A stretch of DNA of 64,000 bases from Algoriphagus sp. (GCA_023653075.1 JAMNXQ010000003.1:31268-95267); one strand, 5' to 3'; shown: positions 54,633 through 63,507, counted from the stretch's first letter. The notes: generated by a model from the sequence alone, not told the origin. A program made the numbers and translations.

Positions 54633-55111
54633 ATCAGGTGATCGCTTACTTCAAGCGATTTGCTGTAGCGCTGCACATTCACGCCAAATTTAACCAAAAA
54701 GTCCACTCCCTCATCCGATCCAATACCCTTGTACTCTGCATAAGAAAAGAGGTAAACAACCTTAGAAATTCCCATTGAAAAAATAATTCGGGCACAAGCA
54801 AGGCATGGAGATAAAGTTACGTATAGGGTAGAACCCTCTACAGAAGTATTGTTCTTTACGGCATAGAGAATGGCATTTTGCTCCGCATGCAGGGCCAAGG
54901 AGCAACTGCCTTTGGAATCCCGAGCACAACCCTCAGCTGGAAATTCTACATCACAATTGTGCGTTCCAGCGGGAGGACCGTTGTAGCCAATCGAAATAAT
55001 TCGGGTATCCTTCGTCAATACGGCTCCCACATGTTTTTTGATGCAATGGGATCGCTTGGCGAGATTTACCGCCAATTCCATATAAATATCGTCAAAATCA
55101 GGTCTGCTCAT
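54629..55111 (-). CDS. deoxycytidylate (dCMP) deaminase family protein
   Basis: A 160-residue zinc deaminase. The catalytic HAEQNA (H75, E77) and SPCLAC (C103, C106) bind zinc. Extra Cys (C53, C62, C70) in THNCDVEFPAEGCARDSKG correspond to a second structural zinc site found in dCMP deaminases. It converts dCMP to dUMP for dTMP synthesis. Convergent with murB, with a four-base overlap (54629-54632). Confidence 0.9.
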   Translation of the reverse strand: MSRPDFDDIYMELAVNLAKRSHCIKKHVGAVLTKDTRIISIGYNGPPAGTHNCDVEFPAEGCARDSKGSCSLALHAEQNAILYAVKNNTSVEGSTLYVTLSPCLACARIIFSMGISKVVYLFSYAEYKGIGSDEGVDFLVKFGVNVQRYSKSLEVSDHLI

Positions 55112-55250
55112 GGGTACAATTTGTCAAAAATAGCATTCCTTGCGGTAGACCGAAACACAATCTTCAGAATCCTCGTATTTTTTTCATGAAAAAGATAACT
55201 TAATTTCACCTTTGACTAGTAAACAAAAGAGATTTGTGCCCTTCTCAAAA

Positions 55251-55823
55251 ATGAAAACTGTCCCCATTTATAGCTTTCTCCTTGTTGCTTTTTTATTTTC
55301 CTGCAACACGGCTGAGGTATTCGTGGAAAACAGAGAAATTCCTTTTCAAAAAACCTACCACAGTTTTGTGTTGGTCAATAAGGAACTGGGCATTCCAGGA
55401 TTTGCAGACCCCAAATTGGACCAGCAGGTACTCGAAGCACTCGAAACCCAATTACTAGCCGCAGGGCTTGTATACGATGCCAAACAGCCTGATTTGGTCA
55501 TCCGCTACCACTCTAATGAAGATCCAAGGCAACGAGATCGTGTGGATACGATGAATCCCTATCCTTTCTGGGGAATGCGCATGTACGATCCTTGGTTATT
55601 CAATCCACTTATGAGAAATTACCGCTCCAATGTAACTACCACAAAATACGAGCTCCTCCAAGTAATCCTAGAGGTCATAGATCCAAGTCAAGAAAAGTCC
55701 TTGATGATGCTCACGGGGGTTACTGAGGTATCTTCACCCAAAAGCAAAGCAAAAATTACTTTAAAAGCTTTGGAAAAAACTACAAACACATTTCTTGAAT
55801 TTAATTTCACCCAAACTAAGTAA
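55251..55823 (+). CDS. DUF4136 lipoprotein
   Basis: A 190-residue lipoprotein (lipobox LFSC, Cys18) starting at ATG 55251; the longer frame opens with a TTG. The mature region has PDLVIRYHSNEDPRQ and an aromatic segment NPYPFWGMRMYDPWLFNP, followed by strands (YELLQVILEVIDPSQEKSLM). This is the DUF4136 pattern, an outer-membrane-associated family of unknown function. It is two bases from the DUF962 gene. Confidence 0.8.
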   Translation: MKTVPIYSFLLVAFLFSCNTAEVFVENREIPFQKTYHSFVLVNKELGIPGFADPKLDQQVLEALETQLLAAGLVYDAKQPDLVIRYHSNEDPRQRDRVDTMNPYPFWGMRMYDPWLFNPLMRNYRSNVTTTKYELLQVILEVIDPSQEKSLMMLTGVTEVSSPKSKAKITLKALEKTTNTFLEFNFTQTK

Positions 55824-55825
55824 GC

Positions 55826-56134
55826 ATGGAAAAGAAGTATACCTCTTTAAAGGAATTTTATCCTTACTACTTAACTGAACACCAGAATCCTACCTCACGC
55901 GTACTTCACTTTATAGGTACAGGATTGGTCTTGGTGGTGCTAGGCGGAGCCATTGCGCTGGCACAATACCTTTGGCTTGCAGCCATTCCAGTAATTGGGT
56001 ATGGTTTCGCTTGGGTTGGGCATTTCTTTTTTGAAAAAAATAAGCCAGCTACCTTCACGTATCCGTTTTACAGTCTCGCATCCGATTTTATCTTATTTTT
56101 TGACCTACTTCGTGGGAAGGAAAAATTTTCTTGA
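55826..56134 (+). CDS. DUF962 membrane protein (Mpo1-like)
   Basis: A 102-residue protein with the DUF962 signature: YPYYLTEHQNPTSRVLHFIGTG (about 11-32, in part), a membrane hairpin (LVVLGGAIALAQYLWLAAIP), and WVGHFFFEKNKPATFTYPFY with Gly-His and His motifs. The eukaryotic relative Mpo1 oxidises 2-hydroxy fatty acids with iron; the His residues seen here may do the same. It is 2 bases after the DUF4136 gene and probably co-transcribed. Confidence 0.85.
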   Translation: MEKKYTSLKEFYPYYLTEHQNPTSRVLHFIGTGLVLVVLGGAIALAQYLWLAAIPVIGYGFAWVGHFFFEKNKPATFTYPFYSLASDFILFFDLLRGKEKFS

Positions 56135-56253
56135 GAATCCAGTTGAAGTTTCTATTATTTTAAAATCATCTGTAAATTAGGTGATAGGAGAAAATTTGAG
56201 AACCATAATTCAAACCATCCCGATTCAAGTGAGTTAATTCGAAAAAGCAAAAC

Positions 56254-56739
56254 ATGGCTACAGCAAATCCAGAATTAATCGCTGCATTGGAACGCACTGC
56301 TTCCAAACTGCAGCAAGGAGCCTCCTACCAATGGGGACACATGGGTTCTTGCAATTGCGGAAATTTAGCACAAGAACTCACCCCTTTTTCTCGAGCCGAA
56401 ATTCACCAGTACGCCATGCAGCGCCATGGAGACTGGAATGAGCAATTGATCGATTATTGCCCTACAAGTGGCTATCCAATGGATTTGATTGTTTCCAAAA
56501 TGCTCGAGAATGGATTAAGCCTAAACGATTTGGGACACTTGGAACGCCTTTCAGATCCTCAAATCTTGTCTCAAATGGAAAAAGGAAGAAGAGATTCCCT
56601 CTCTAAAAACTCACGTGAAGATGTGATTTTTTACCTGCAAGTTTGGGCTAACTTATTGAGAGAAAAGTGGATTGCTACTCAACCAAATTTAGAAGTACTA
56701 GAAATTGAAAAAAAATTAAAGACTCCATTATTGGTCTAA
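56254..56739 (+). CDS. conserved unknown protein
   Basis: A 161-residue soluble protein, MATANPELIAALERTASKLQ at the start, followed by SCNCGN (Cys-x-Cys), HQYAMQRHGDWNEQLIDYC and a helical C-terminus. The C-x-C-G motif and DYCPTSG suggest a metal-binding site, but the family is not recognised. It is followed by the acidic protein gene after 57 bases. Residue mix is typical coding. Confidence 0.7.
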   Translation: MATANPELIAALERTASKLQQGASYQWGHMGSCNCGNLAQELTPFSRAEIHQYAMQRHGDWNEQLIDYCPTSGYPMDLIVSKMLENGLSLNDLGHLERLSDPQILSQMEKGRRDSLSKNSREDVIFYLQVWANLLREKWIATQPNLEVLEIEKKLKTPLLV

Positions 56740-56796
56740 TTAATTTTTTGGTTTATTTCGTATCGTTGAATCATAAAAACCCTTTTAAAGAAAGTT

Positions 56797-57003
56797 ATGG
56801 AGGATTTTGAAGAAGAATTCGAAGAAATGGATGAGTTTGAAGAAGAAGAGGACGAGTTTGAAGACGATTTTGAGGACGGCTATGACCTCGATGAAGACAA
56901 TGAATTTTTGGATGATAACATTGTCGACTTTGATGAAGAAGAGTCCGATGATGAATTCGATGAATTCGAAGAAGAGGAAGAATTTGATGACGACTTAGAT
57001 TAA
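56797..57003 (+). CDS. extremely acidic 68-residue protein
   Basis: 46 of 68 residues are Asp or Glu, ten are Phe, and no Lys, Arg, His, Pro, Thr, Ala, Gln, Cys or Trp is found. The pattern alternates short acid runs with single Phe (EEEF, EEDEF, DDFEDGYDL, EEFDEFEEEEEF). It starts ATGGAGGATTTT, with an A-rich segment AAAGAAAGTT just upstream that could serve for translation initiation. Antisense frames over it are artefacts of the repeated GAA/GAT codons. It lies between two short genes on the same strand. No family known to me; function not inferred. Confidence 0.75.
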   Translation: MEDFEEEFEEMDEFEEEEDEFEDDFEDGYDLDEDNEFLDDNIVDFDEEESDDEFDEFEEEEEFDDDLD

Positions 57004-57092
57004 TTGTTAACCTGAGGCACCTATTTTCTGTCTTGTAATTTCGAGGCATCTCGTCTATCTTTGCTACTTATTCACTGAGAAATTAAACTTAT

Positions 57093-57242
57093 ATGATCCT
57101 ATTAGATATCTTTAGTTCTCCAATTATGCCTGGAGCACAACTGTTTTTATTGATTGTCTGCTCTCTAATTGGGTTAGGAGCCGGTATTTCGTTAATGGAT
57201 GCACGAAATACCTTCTCCAAAAAAAAGAAAAGTGATCATTAA
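57093..57242 (+). CDS. 49-residue single-pass membrane protein
   Basis: ATG 57093 to TAA 57242 gives MILLDIFSSPIMPGAQLFLL and a tail IVCSLIGLGAGISLMDARNT, ending FSKKKKSDH. One hydrophobic helix (about 13-34) is followed by a basic tail. A strong terminator 14 bases downstream supports a real transcript end. Unknown family. Confidence 0.65.
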   Translation: MILLDIFSSPIMPGAQLFLLIVCSLIGLGAGISLMDARNTFSKKKKSDH

Positions 57243-57255
57243 TAAGTCATAGTAC

Positions 57256-57280
57256 AGGAGGCCTCAAGCCTCCTTTTTTT
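57256..57280 (+). terminator. Rho-independent terminator
   Basis: AGGAGGC (57256-57262) pairs with GCCTCCT (57268-57274), loop CTCAA, followed by T up to 57280. It closes the unit with the small membrane protein. Confidence 0.88.
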
Positions 57281-57290
57281 ATCCCCACCC

Positions 57291-57749
57291 ATGAAAATCA
57301 ACGGTAAGAGAACCCTGCCCGTTACTTTCTCATTCACCATTTTGTACCTACACCACTTACTACCATCTCTTTTTGTTTGGACTATCGCTAAAATGGATTT
57401 TTCCTCTCAGAAAGTAGCCTTTGACAGTAGAATCCTTTTAAGTGGCGCCTTAATGCTGGTTTTACTTCCCTTGGTCGCTCGTGTGTACGCACGCACACCT
57501 CAAAATCAAATTAGCTTCAACGAAATGCGAAGCTGCTACTTCCATTTAACTCGAAAAACTTTTGAACTGAAAGAGAAAAACTTGAAGCAAGGTCAACTTA
57601 TAGGGCTACGATTTGCTAGTGATGAAAATCTCTTAAGCTTGATAGACCCTACAATCGAAGAGAAATTAACGGCAAAAGATAGTAAACAGCAGCTTACTAA
57701 CTGGAGAGACGATTACCTTCGTGAGTACCTAGTCGAAGACTTTAATTGA
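57291..57749 (+). CDS. unknown membrane protein
   Basis: A 152-residue product, MKINGKRTLPVTFSFTILYL at the start. Two hydrophobic segments (about 12-34 and 47-63) precede a soluble, basic C-terminal part (FELKEKNLKQGQLIGLRFAS). It overlaps the glycerate kinase gene by 21 bases, tail to tail. No family recognised, so the call rests on length, composition and isolated position. Confidence 0.55.
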   Translation: MKINGKRTLPVTFSFTILYLHHLLPSLFVWTIAKMDFSSQKVAFDSRILLSGALMLVLLPLVARVYARTPQNQISFNEMRSCYFHLTRKTFELKEKNLKQGQLIGLRFASDENLLSLIDPTIEEKLTAKDSKQQLTNWRDDYLREYLVEDFN

Positions 57750-58838
57750 AATTACTTTCCTCAAAAGTCCTTGAAATTCTTCTCTCGCTCTTTTTTGGTA
57801 CTCAGGATCCGAAAAATCAAGCGGGGTCAATTCGAGAACCGCATCAAATCCAGAAGCGTATCCCTCTTGACCTGAAGCAATCAAGGCAATTTTTTTTCCG
57901 TGTTTGTGGGCGAGTTGCTTCAATTCAAAACAAGCCTTACCCTCCTCACTTTGAGAATCGTACTGTCCCTCACCCGTGAGGATCCAATCTGCTTTCTTAA
58001 CTTTCTCCTCGAGGTTCACCTGCTTAAAAAAGTATAGTGCGCCGTACTCCAAGGAGCAAGGGAAAAATTGTGCCAACCCGAATGCTATTCCTCCTGCCGC
58101 ACCAAAGCCAGGCTGATCCAAAACAGGACTGTGAGATTTCCGAAGGAGTAATTCCACCATAGCGGCAGTACTAACTTCTGTGGCTTCTATTTCTGCTTCT
58201 TTCAACCCTTTTTGAGGACCAAAAACAGGAACTGCACCTTTGGATCCAAAAAACGGGTTTCTTACGTCACATAAACAAGTAAAGGACACCTCAGGAAGCC
58301 GCAACGGCCGTTGGATATGTCGACAGCTTTTCAAAAACTCAGGAGAAAACGCTGGAATCTCTCTTCCATTTTGATCCAAAAACAAAAAGCCCAAGGCCTG
58401 CAATATACCAGTTCCCAGGTCAATGGTTGCAGATCCACCCAATCCTAAGATCAGGTGCTGAGCTCCTCCTTGAATCGCCTGTTGGATAAGGATTCCTGTT
58501 CCATAGGTAGAAGTTAGACTTGGCTCTCTTGCATAAGTTGACAAAACCCCCAATCCAGAGCAAGTAGATACATCCAAAAAAGCTGTTTTTGAAGATTTAT
58601 CCCAAGCATAGAACCCAACAAGGGATTGCCCAATCGCATTTAAGGAAAGACACTCAATCTTCTCCAATCCCAAGGATTCTGCCAGCAAGGCACAGGTTCC
58701 ATCTCCCCCATCCGCCAGGGCTTGGCTAGCGAATTGGGAAGATGGATACGCCTGAATTAAAACTTCTTCAATAAGAGAAACTGCTTCTAACGCGGTAAAC
58801 GTTCCTTTGTAGGCGTTGGGAGCAATTAAAAATCTCAT
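57729..58838 (-). CDS. glycerate kinase (GarK/GlxK type)
   Basis: A 369-residue kinase that phosphorylates glycerate. The N-terminus NAYKGTFTALEA (about 7-18) is diagnostic, with ADGGDGTCALLAESL (about 42-56), LGLGGSATIDLGTGILQAL (about 131-149) and, near the end, GEGQYDSQSEEGK (about 287-299). It is joined to the upstream GH20-AGCS fusion by a four-base overlap (ATGA) and so forms one transcription unit with it. The product is 2- or 3-phosphoglycerate, entering glycolysis. Confidence 0.88.
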   Translation of the reverse strand: MRFLIAPNAYKGTFTALEAVSLIEEVLIQAYPSSQFASQALADGGDGTCALLAESLGLEKIECLSLNAIGQSLVGFYAWDKSSKTAFLDVSTCSGLGVLSTYAREPSLTSTYGTGILIQQAIQGGAQHLILGLGGSATIDLGTGILQALGFLFLDQNGREIPAFSPEFLKSCRHIQRPLRLPEVSFTCLCDVRNPFFGSKGAVPVFGPQKGLKEAEIEATEVSTAAMVELLLRKSHSPVLDQPGFGAAGGIAFGLAQFFPCSLEYGALYFFKQVNLEEKVKKADWILTGEGQYDSQSEEGKACFELKQLAHKHGKKIALIASGQEGYASGFDAVLELTPLDFSDPEYQKRAREEFQGLLRKVISIKVFD

Positions 58839-61804
58839 GCCGTGTTTTGCTTCATTCGCCCAAAGTAATCCTTTGCAGCGGCTTTCACCTTAGGCGCTAG
58901 ATATAGCGCTGCAATCATGTTGGGAAATGCCATCACTGCATACATTCCATCAACCAAACTCACCACCAAATCTAAGGAAGCTACGGCTCCTATCACAATC
59001 GTAACCAAGTAAATATAGTTGTAGTATCCAGCAAACTTTGCCCCAAAGAGGTAACTAGCACATTTTTGACCGTAATAGGAATAGGTAAACATGGTGGAGA
59101 GTGCAAATACCAGTGCAGACACCATCAAAAGGTATTTGCCAATCACCGGTATCCCCAATTCAAAAGCTTCGAGCGTAAGTTTCACCCCATCATTTTCAGA
59201 GTTTTGCCAAACTCCCGTGAGCAAGATAGCAAACGCAGTAAGCGAGCAAACCACTACCGTATCGATGAAAGGACCCAACATGGCAATTAAACCTTCTCGG
59301 ATCGGTTCTTTGGTTTTGGATTGACCATGTACCATCGGAGCAGTACCAAGGCCTGCCTCATTGGAAAATAAGGATCTTCTTGCGCCAATAATGATCACAG
59401 AACCCACCGCCCCACCCATTGCAGCATTACCTGTGAAAGCGTCCACAAAGATGAGTTGAACCACTTCCGGGATGTTTCCAAAATACTGCAGAATGATGAT
59501 TGATACGGAAACAAAATAAATCCCAACCATGAAAGGAACCATTTTGGATGCGGCTGCTGCAATCCGTTGAATTCCCCCTAAAATCACCACCGCCGTCAGC
59601 AGCATCATGATGACTCCGATGATCCAATTATTACGAGTTGATTCTGCTGCAGTTTCTGGCTCCAGCAGCACAGCCTGAACCACAGCCGCCAACTGGTTGG
59701 AAGTAAACACAGACAACAGACCGACGATACCAGCAAAGCAAAAGATATAGGAAAGAAATTTCCATTTTTTCCCCATTCCCTGTTCGATGATGTACATAGG
59801 GCCTCCTTGGATGACCCCTGCCGTATCTTTTCCCCGGTACATGATGGACAGGCTACAGGTGTAGAACTTGGTAGCCATGCCTACAAAAGCAGCCACCCAC
59901 ATCCAAAAAAGTGCTCCCGGACCTCCCATATTGATGGCAATGGCTACGCCTGAAATATTTCCCAAACCAACCGTAGAAGCAATGGCTGACATCAAAGCCT
60001 GTTTGGATGTGATTTCACCTGGAGCTAATTTATCCTCGTATTTTCCTTTCAAAAGTTCGAATGCATGACCTATTTTGGTGAGCGGAACGAAGCCAGAATG
60101 GATAAAAAAAAAGGTGCCTCCTCCCAAAAGTAAAATCAAAATGGGTGGACCCCAGATCCAATTGCTAAAGGCAATAATGCTTTCTTCGAATGCACTCTTT
60201 TTCTTGGTTTCCCAAGTTACTTTAGGGGATTTGTAAAAATTTATTCCCTGAATAGTCCAACGTTCCCCTTGAATCGGAATCCGAGAAGAAAATCCCTTCC
60301 AACTCCTTTTTTCTTTTTTAGTCCAAGCCACCTCTGCGAAAGCTGCCAATCGTGGAAAGGCTAGGTAATTGATATCTTCTAAGTTAGTCACAGTCTCAGA
60401 CCATAGCGGTGCCTCAACACCTAAAATATCGGCATTGGCAAGCCCCTTCACATAGGTAGCAGGATCCCAGAGGTAAGCCGAATCCAATTCAATGTAGGCA
60501 GCCCAGTGCAATCCGATTCGAGAAAGGCTATCGTATTGCATATCCAAATAGGTCTTTTTTGCAGGAGAAAGTAACACCTTATTTCCTTGATTTTTGGCTA
60601 GGATTGCGTTCTCTTCTTTGGCCCAAAATTGAGCAACATTGCCTGGAAGCAATTTTGCAGAGGCCACTTCATCCCATCCTATACTAGTTTTGCCATATTT
60701 GGAGACGATATCTTGCACTCGCTCCACGAAGTAGGCATAGTCGTCCTTTTCGGTGACATGCGATTCATCTCCACCAATGTGAAAATAAGGGCCTGGTGAA
60801 AGTTCGGAAATCTCACGAACCACACTATCCACAAAAGCGTAAGTCACCTCCAATTGCGGTGCAAAAGTACTCCAGCCCACTTCGATTCCCGTGTACATTT
60901 GAGAAGCTTGAGGGGTTGTCAATGGCATTTGGTAATCCAAAGGACTCTTGTTTAGCGAATCTAATCCCTGACCTACAGGTAAGTTGACTCCAGGATTTAA
61001 TTCAGCATAAGACGCCAAGGCAGAATTGGTATGGCCAGGCATATCTATCTCCGGAACGATGGTGATGTATCGCTCCGCTGCATAGGCGACCAATTCCTTG
61101 AAATCATCTTGTGTGTAAAATCCTCCTTTTCCCCCTCCAACTTCAGTAGCACCTCCGATTTCAGTTAATTTAGGCCAGGACTTGATCTCAATTCGCCATC
61201 CTTGATCATCGGTGAGGTGGAGATGGAGGTAATTCAACTTCATGCTGGCCATTTGGTCGATGTAAAACCTGACATCTTCTTTGGAAATAAAATGTCTAGC
61301 GACATCTAGCATGGAGCCTCTGTAAGCAAATTCAGGGGCATCAATGACCTTACCTTGAGGAAGGATCCAATCCCTATTCTGAATGGTAGTTTGTTTGATA
61401 TCAGGCGGGAAAAGTTGAAGGAGCGTTTGCACCCCATAAAAAAGACCCGCTTCTCCAGAAGAAGTAATTCGGATTCCCTCATCAGAAATTTCAAGTTCAT
61501 ACGCTTCAGAAGGCCCGGATCCAGTCAATTCCAAAGCAATTTCACCTGAATCCTTAGAAATAGGTACCGTAAACCCTGTAGCAGGCCTAAGGCTATTGGC
61601 TAAAATTTCACCGATGGAAGTTAATTTTTCAGAGGTGCCAACCAAGTGGATACCTGTCTGAGCTGTTACTTCAAAAGTTCCGCTTCCATCCGTTACCTCT
61701 TGCGGTAATGGAATAAGTCCTGCTTCCGAAAGGGGCGCAGGTTTTTGACAAGATCCTAATACTAGGAGTATTCCAATTAGGAGCATCCAATTTAAATTTT
61801 TCAT
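58835..61804 (-). CDS. GH20 beta-N-acetylhexosaminidase fused to an AGCS alanine/glycine:cation symporter
   Basis: The 989-residue product starts at ATG 61802-61804 (a longer frame needs a TTG). Residues 1-19 are a lipoprotein signal peptide, lipobox VLGSC (Cys19). Residues about 30-510 form a GH20 hexosaminidase: GH20b domain, LHLTDDQGWRIEI, IVPEIDMPGHT and the catalytic Asp-Glu pair D346-E347 in HIGGDESH, with WSETVTNLEDI and RLAAFAEVAW at the end. After a linker of about 40 residues, 539-984 form a full AGCS symporter with about ten or eleven helices: IWGPPILILLLGGGTFFFI, VGLGNISGVAIAINMGGPGA, GARRSLFSNEAGLGTAPM. The frame is open and both halves have intact signature motifs. The fusion suggests a periplasmic glycosidase tethered to the inner membrane and linked to amino acid import; this coupling is inference. 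Confidence 0.88.
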   Translation of the reverse strand: MKNLNWMLLIGILLVLGSCQKPAPLSEAGLIPLPQEVTDGSGTFEVTAQTGIHLVGTSEKLTSIGEILANSLRPATGFTVPISKDSGEIALELTGSGPSEAYELEISDEGIRITSSGEAGLFYGVQTLLQLFPPDIKQTTIQNRDWILPQGKVIDAPEFAYRGSMLDVARHFISKEDVRFYIDQMASMKLNYLHLHLTDDQGWRIEIKSWPKLTEIGGATEVGGGKGGFYTQDDFKELVAYAAERYITIVPEIDMPGHTNSALASYAELNPGVNLPVGQGLDSLNKSPLDYQMPLTTPQASQMYTGIEVGWSTFAPQLEVTYAFVDSVVREISELSPGPYFHIGGDESHVTEKDDYAYFVERVQDIVSKYGKTSIGWDEVASAKLLPGNVAQFWAKEENAILAKNQGNKVLLSPAKKTYLDMQYDSLSRIGLHWAAYIELDSAYLWDPATYVKGLANADILGVEAPLWSETVTNLEDINYLAFPRLAAFAEVAWTKKEKRSWKGFSSRIPIQGERWTIQGINFYKSPKVTWETKKKSAFEESIIAFSNWIWGPPILILLLGGGTFFFIHSGFVPLTKIGHAFELLKGKYEDKLAPGEITSKQALMSAIASTVGLGNISGVAIAINMGGPGALFWMWVAAFVGMATKFYTCSLSIMYRGKDTAGVIQGGPMYIIEQGMGKKWKFLSYIFCFAGIVGLLSVFTSNQLAAVVQAVLLEPETAAESTRNNWIIGVIMMLLTAVVILGGIQRIAAAASKMVPFMVGIYFVSVSIIILQYFGNIPEVVQLIFVDAFTGNAAMGGAVGSVIIIGARRSLFSNEAGLGTAPMVHGQSKTKEPIREGLIAMLGPFIDTVVVCSLTAFAILLTGVWQNSENDGVKLTLEAFELGIPVIGKYLLMVSALVFALSTMFTYSYYGQKCASYLFGAKFAGYYNYIYLVTIVIGAVASLDLVVSLVDGMYAVMAFPNMIAALYLAPKVKAAAKDYFGRMKQNTA

Positions 61805-61999
61805 AGGGATGATTTTAATCAAACTTACTTTAAAATATCAAAAGTCTGATTTCAGAAAGCTGAAAAATTATACTTTTTCAAAAGATCAAGCGTGTAAGGA
61901 AGAATCATGGAGGTCCATTGGAATAAAAATCCTTTTTGCTTTCTGACTTTTCAATTTTTTAGACTTACTTGAGAGTTCGAAAACACCTTTTCTATTCCC

Positions 62000-63460
62000 A
62001 TGAAAAATAAAAAACAAAACCAGGGAGAAAACTCCAGAAGGGACTTTATAAAAAGTTCAGCACTCGCTTTTGCAGGAATTACACTCATCCCAAGGCATGT
62101 ACTGGGTGGGCCTGGCTTTATCGCTCCTAGTGACAAACTAAGAGTAGCATCCATTGGCATCGGAGGAATGGGCTATGGTGATCTTTCTGGAGTGCATAAA
62201 AGCGGCAAAGTTGATATCATCGCCCTATGTGATGTAGATGACACTCGCGCAGCCCAAGGAAGAAAAGATCATGCCAAGGCAAACTACTACAAGGATTACC
62301 GGATCATGCTCGAAAAAGAGGAGAAAAATATCGATGCAGTGACCGTTTCCACCCCCGATCACATGCACGCCGTACAAGCCATGATGGCCATGAAAATGGG
62401 CAAGCATGTGTATGTACAAAAACCTCTCTCCCACGACATCTATGAAGCTCGGATGCTTACGCGGGCAGCAGAAAAGTATAAGGTAGTCACCCAAATGGGC
62501 AATCAGGGTTCATCCGGTGATGGAGTACGCAAAATGGTGGAATGGTATGAAGCAGGCTTAATTGGTGAAGCCACCAAGGTATGGTCTTGGACCAATCGTC
62601 CCGTATGGCCTCAGGGGATTCCTTGGCCAAGTACGCCAGTGACTCCTCCAGCAGATCTAGATTGGGACCTTTGGTTGGGAACGGCTCCTTACAAGGATTA
62701 TGTGGGCAATCTAGTACCCTTCAACTGGAGAGGCTGGTGGGATTATGGAACAGGAGCATTGGGAGATATGGCTTGTCATATCATGGAGCCACCTTTCCGA
62801 GTTTTGGGCTTAGGATATCCCAAGTCTGCTGAATGCTCTGTAGGATCTGTGTATGTAGGTGAATTTAAGCGAGGTCATTTTCCTGAAAGCTGCCCTCCAT
62901 CTTCACACATTACTTTACGATTTGATCGTCCTGGAAAGGATGATTTGGAATTCCATTGGATGGATGGCGGCATACAGCCTACCCGACCAGAGGAGTTGGG
63001 TCCAAATGAAATGATGGGTGACGGTGGCAATGGTGTGATCATCGAAGGAACAAAAGGCAAAATGATGTGCTCCACCTATGGCGCGAATCCTCAGCTATTG
63101 CCTACATCCAAAACCAAGGATATTACAGTAAAGGAGTCACTGTATCGAGTACCAGGAGGTGATCGAGGCCACTATGACAACTGGGTGAATGCTTGTATTG
63201 CAGGCTTCGGTTCCACTGAATTTAAGCAACTCAGCTCCCCTTTCTCAATCGCTGGTCCGCTAACAGAATCTGTACTGATGGGTAATTTAGCTATTCGTAG
63301 CTACGACTACCAGGTTCCTCGTGCAGGTGCTGCAAATCAAATGGATTACCCTGGCCGAGGCATCAAACTGCTTTGGGATGGTCCAAATATGAAAATCACC
63401 AATTTCGAACCAGCAAATCAGTTTATAACTCGAAATTATAGACCTGGATATACCTTGTAA
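62000..63460 (+). CDS. Tat-exported Gfo/Idh/MocA family oxidoreductase
   Basis: A 486-residue protein with the twin-arginine signal SRRDFIKSSALAFAG (about 13-27) and a Gfo/Idh/MocA oxidoreductase body: IGIGGMGYGDLSG (about 52-64, NAD(P) site), DHMHAVQAMMAMKMGKHVYVQKPLS (in part; E-K-P-type catalytic lysine motif at VQKPLS), and a C-terminal GFO_IDH_MocA_C-type domain with WDYGTGALGDMACHI. Such exported oxidoreductases are common in Bacteroidota and often act on sugars or have unknown substrates. It faces away from the fusion gene, sharing an intergenic region of about 195 bases. Confidence 0.88.
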   Translation: MKNKKQNQGENSRRDFIKSSALAFAGITLIPRHVLGGPGFIAPSDKLRVASIGIGGMGYGDLSGVHKSGKVDIIALCDVDDTRAAQGRKDHAKANYYKDYRIMLEKEEKNIDAVTVSTPDHMHAVQAMMAMKMGKHVYVQKPLSHDIYEARMLTRAAEKYKVVTQMGNQGSSGDGVRKMVEWYEAGLIGEATKVWSWTNRPVWPQGIPWPSTPVTPPADLDWDLWLGTAPYKDYVGNLVPFNWRGWWDYGTGALGDMACHIMEPPFRVLGLGYPKSAECSVGSVYVGEFKRGHFPESCPPSSHITLRFDRPGKDDLEFHWMDGGIQPTRPEELGPNEMMGDGGNGVIIEGTKGKMMCSTYGANPQLLPTSKTKDITVKESLYRVPGGDRGHYDNWVNACIAGFGSTEFKQLSSPFSIAGPLTESVLMGNLAIRSYDYQVPRAGAANQMDYPGRGIKLLWDGPNMKITNFEPANQFITRNYRPGYTL

Positions 63461-63476
63461 AAATATTTATGATACA

Positions 63477-63507
63477 TGTCACCCTTACCCAACCTGGTTG
63501 GGTGACA
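63477..63507. terminator. hairpin after the Gfo/Idh/MocA gene
   Basis: TGTCACCC (63477-63484) pairs with GGGTGACA (63500-63507). The inside can instead form CCCAACC-T-GGTTGGG, so two alternative folds are possible. Only a short ATTTC tail follows, so termination is uncertain. Confidence 0.45.

Noticed and set aside
56795-57049. Antisense frame of 84 residues rich in His, Arg and Leu over the acidic gene
   Set aside because: It is the reverse complement of repeated GAA/GAT codons; the residue mix is not protein-like, and the plus frame has better start context.
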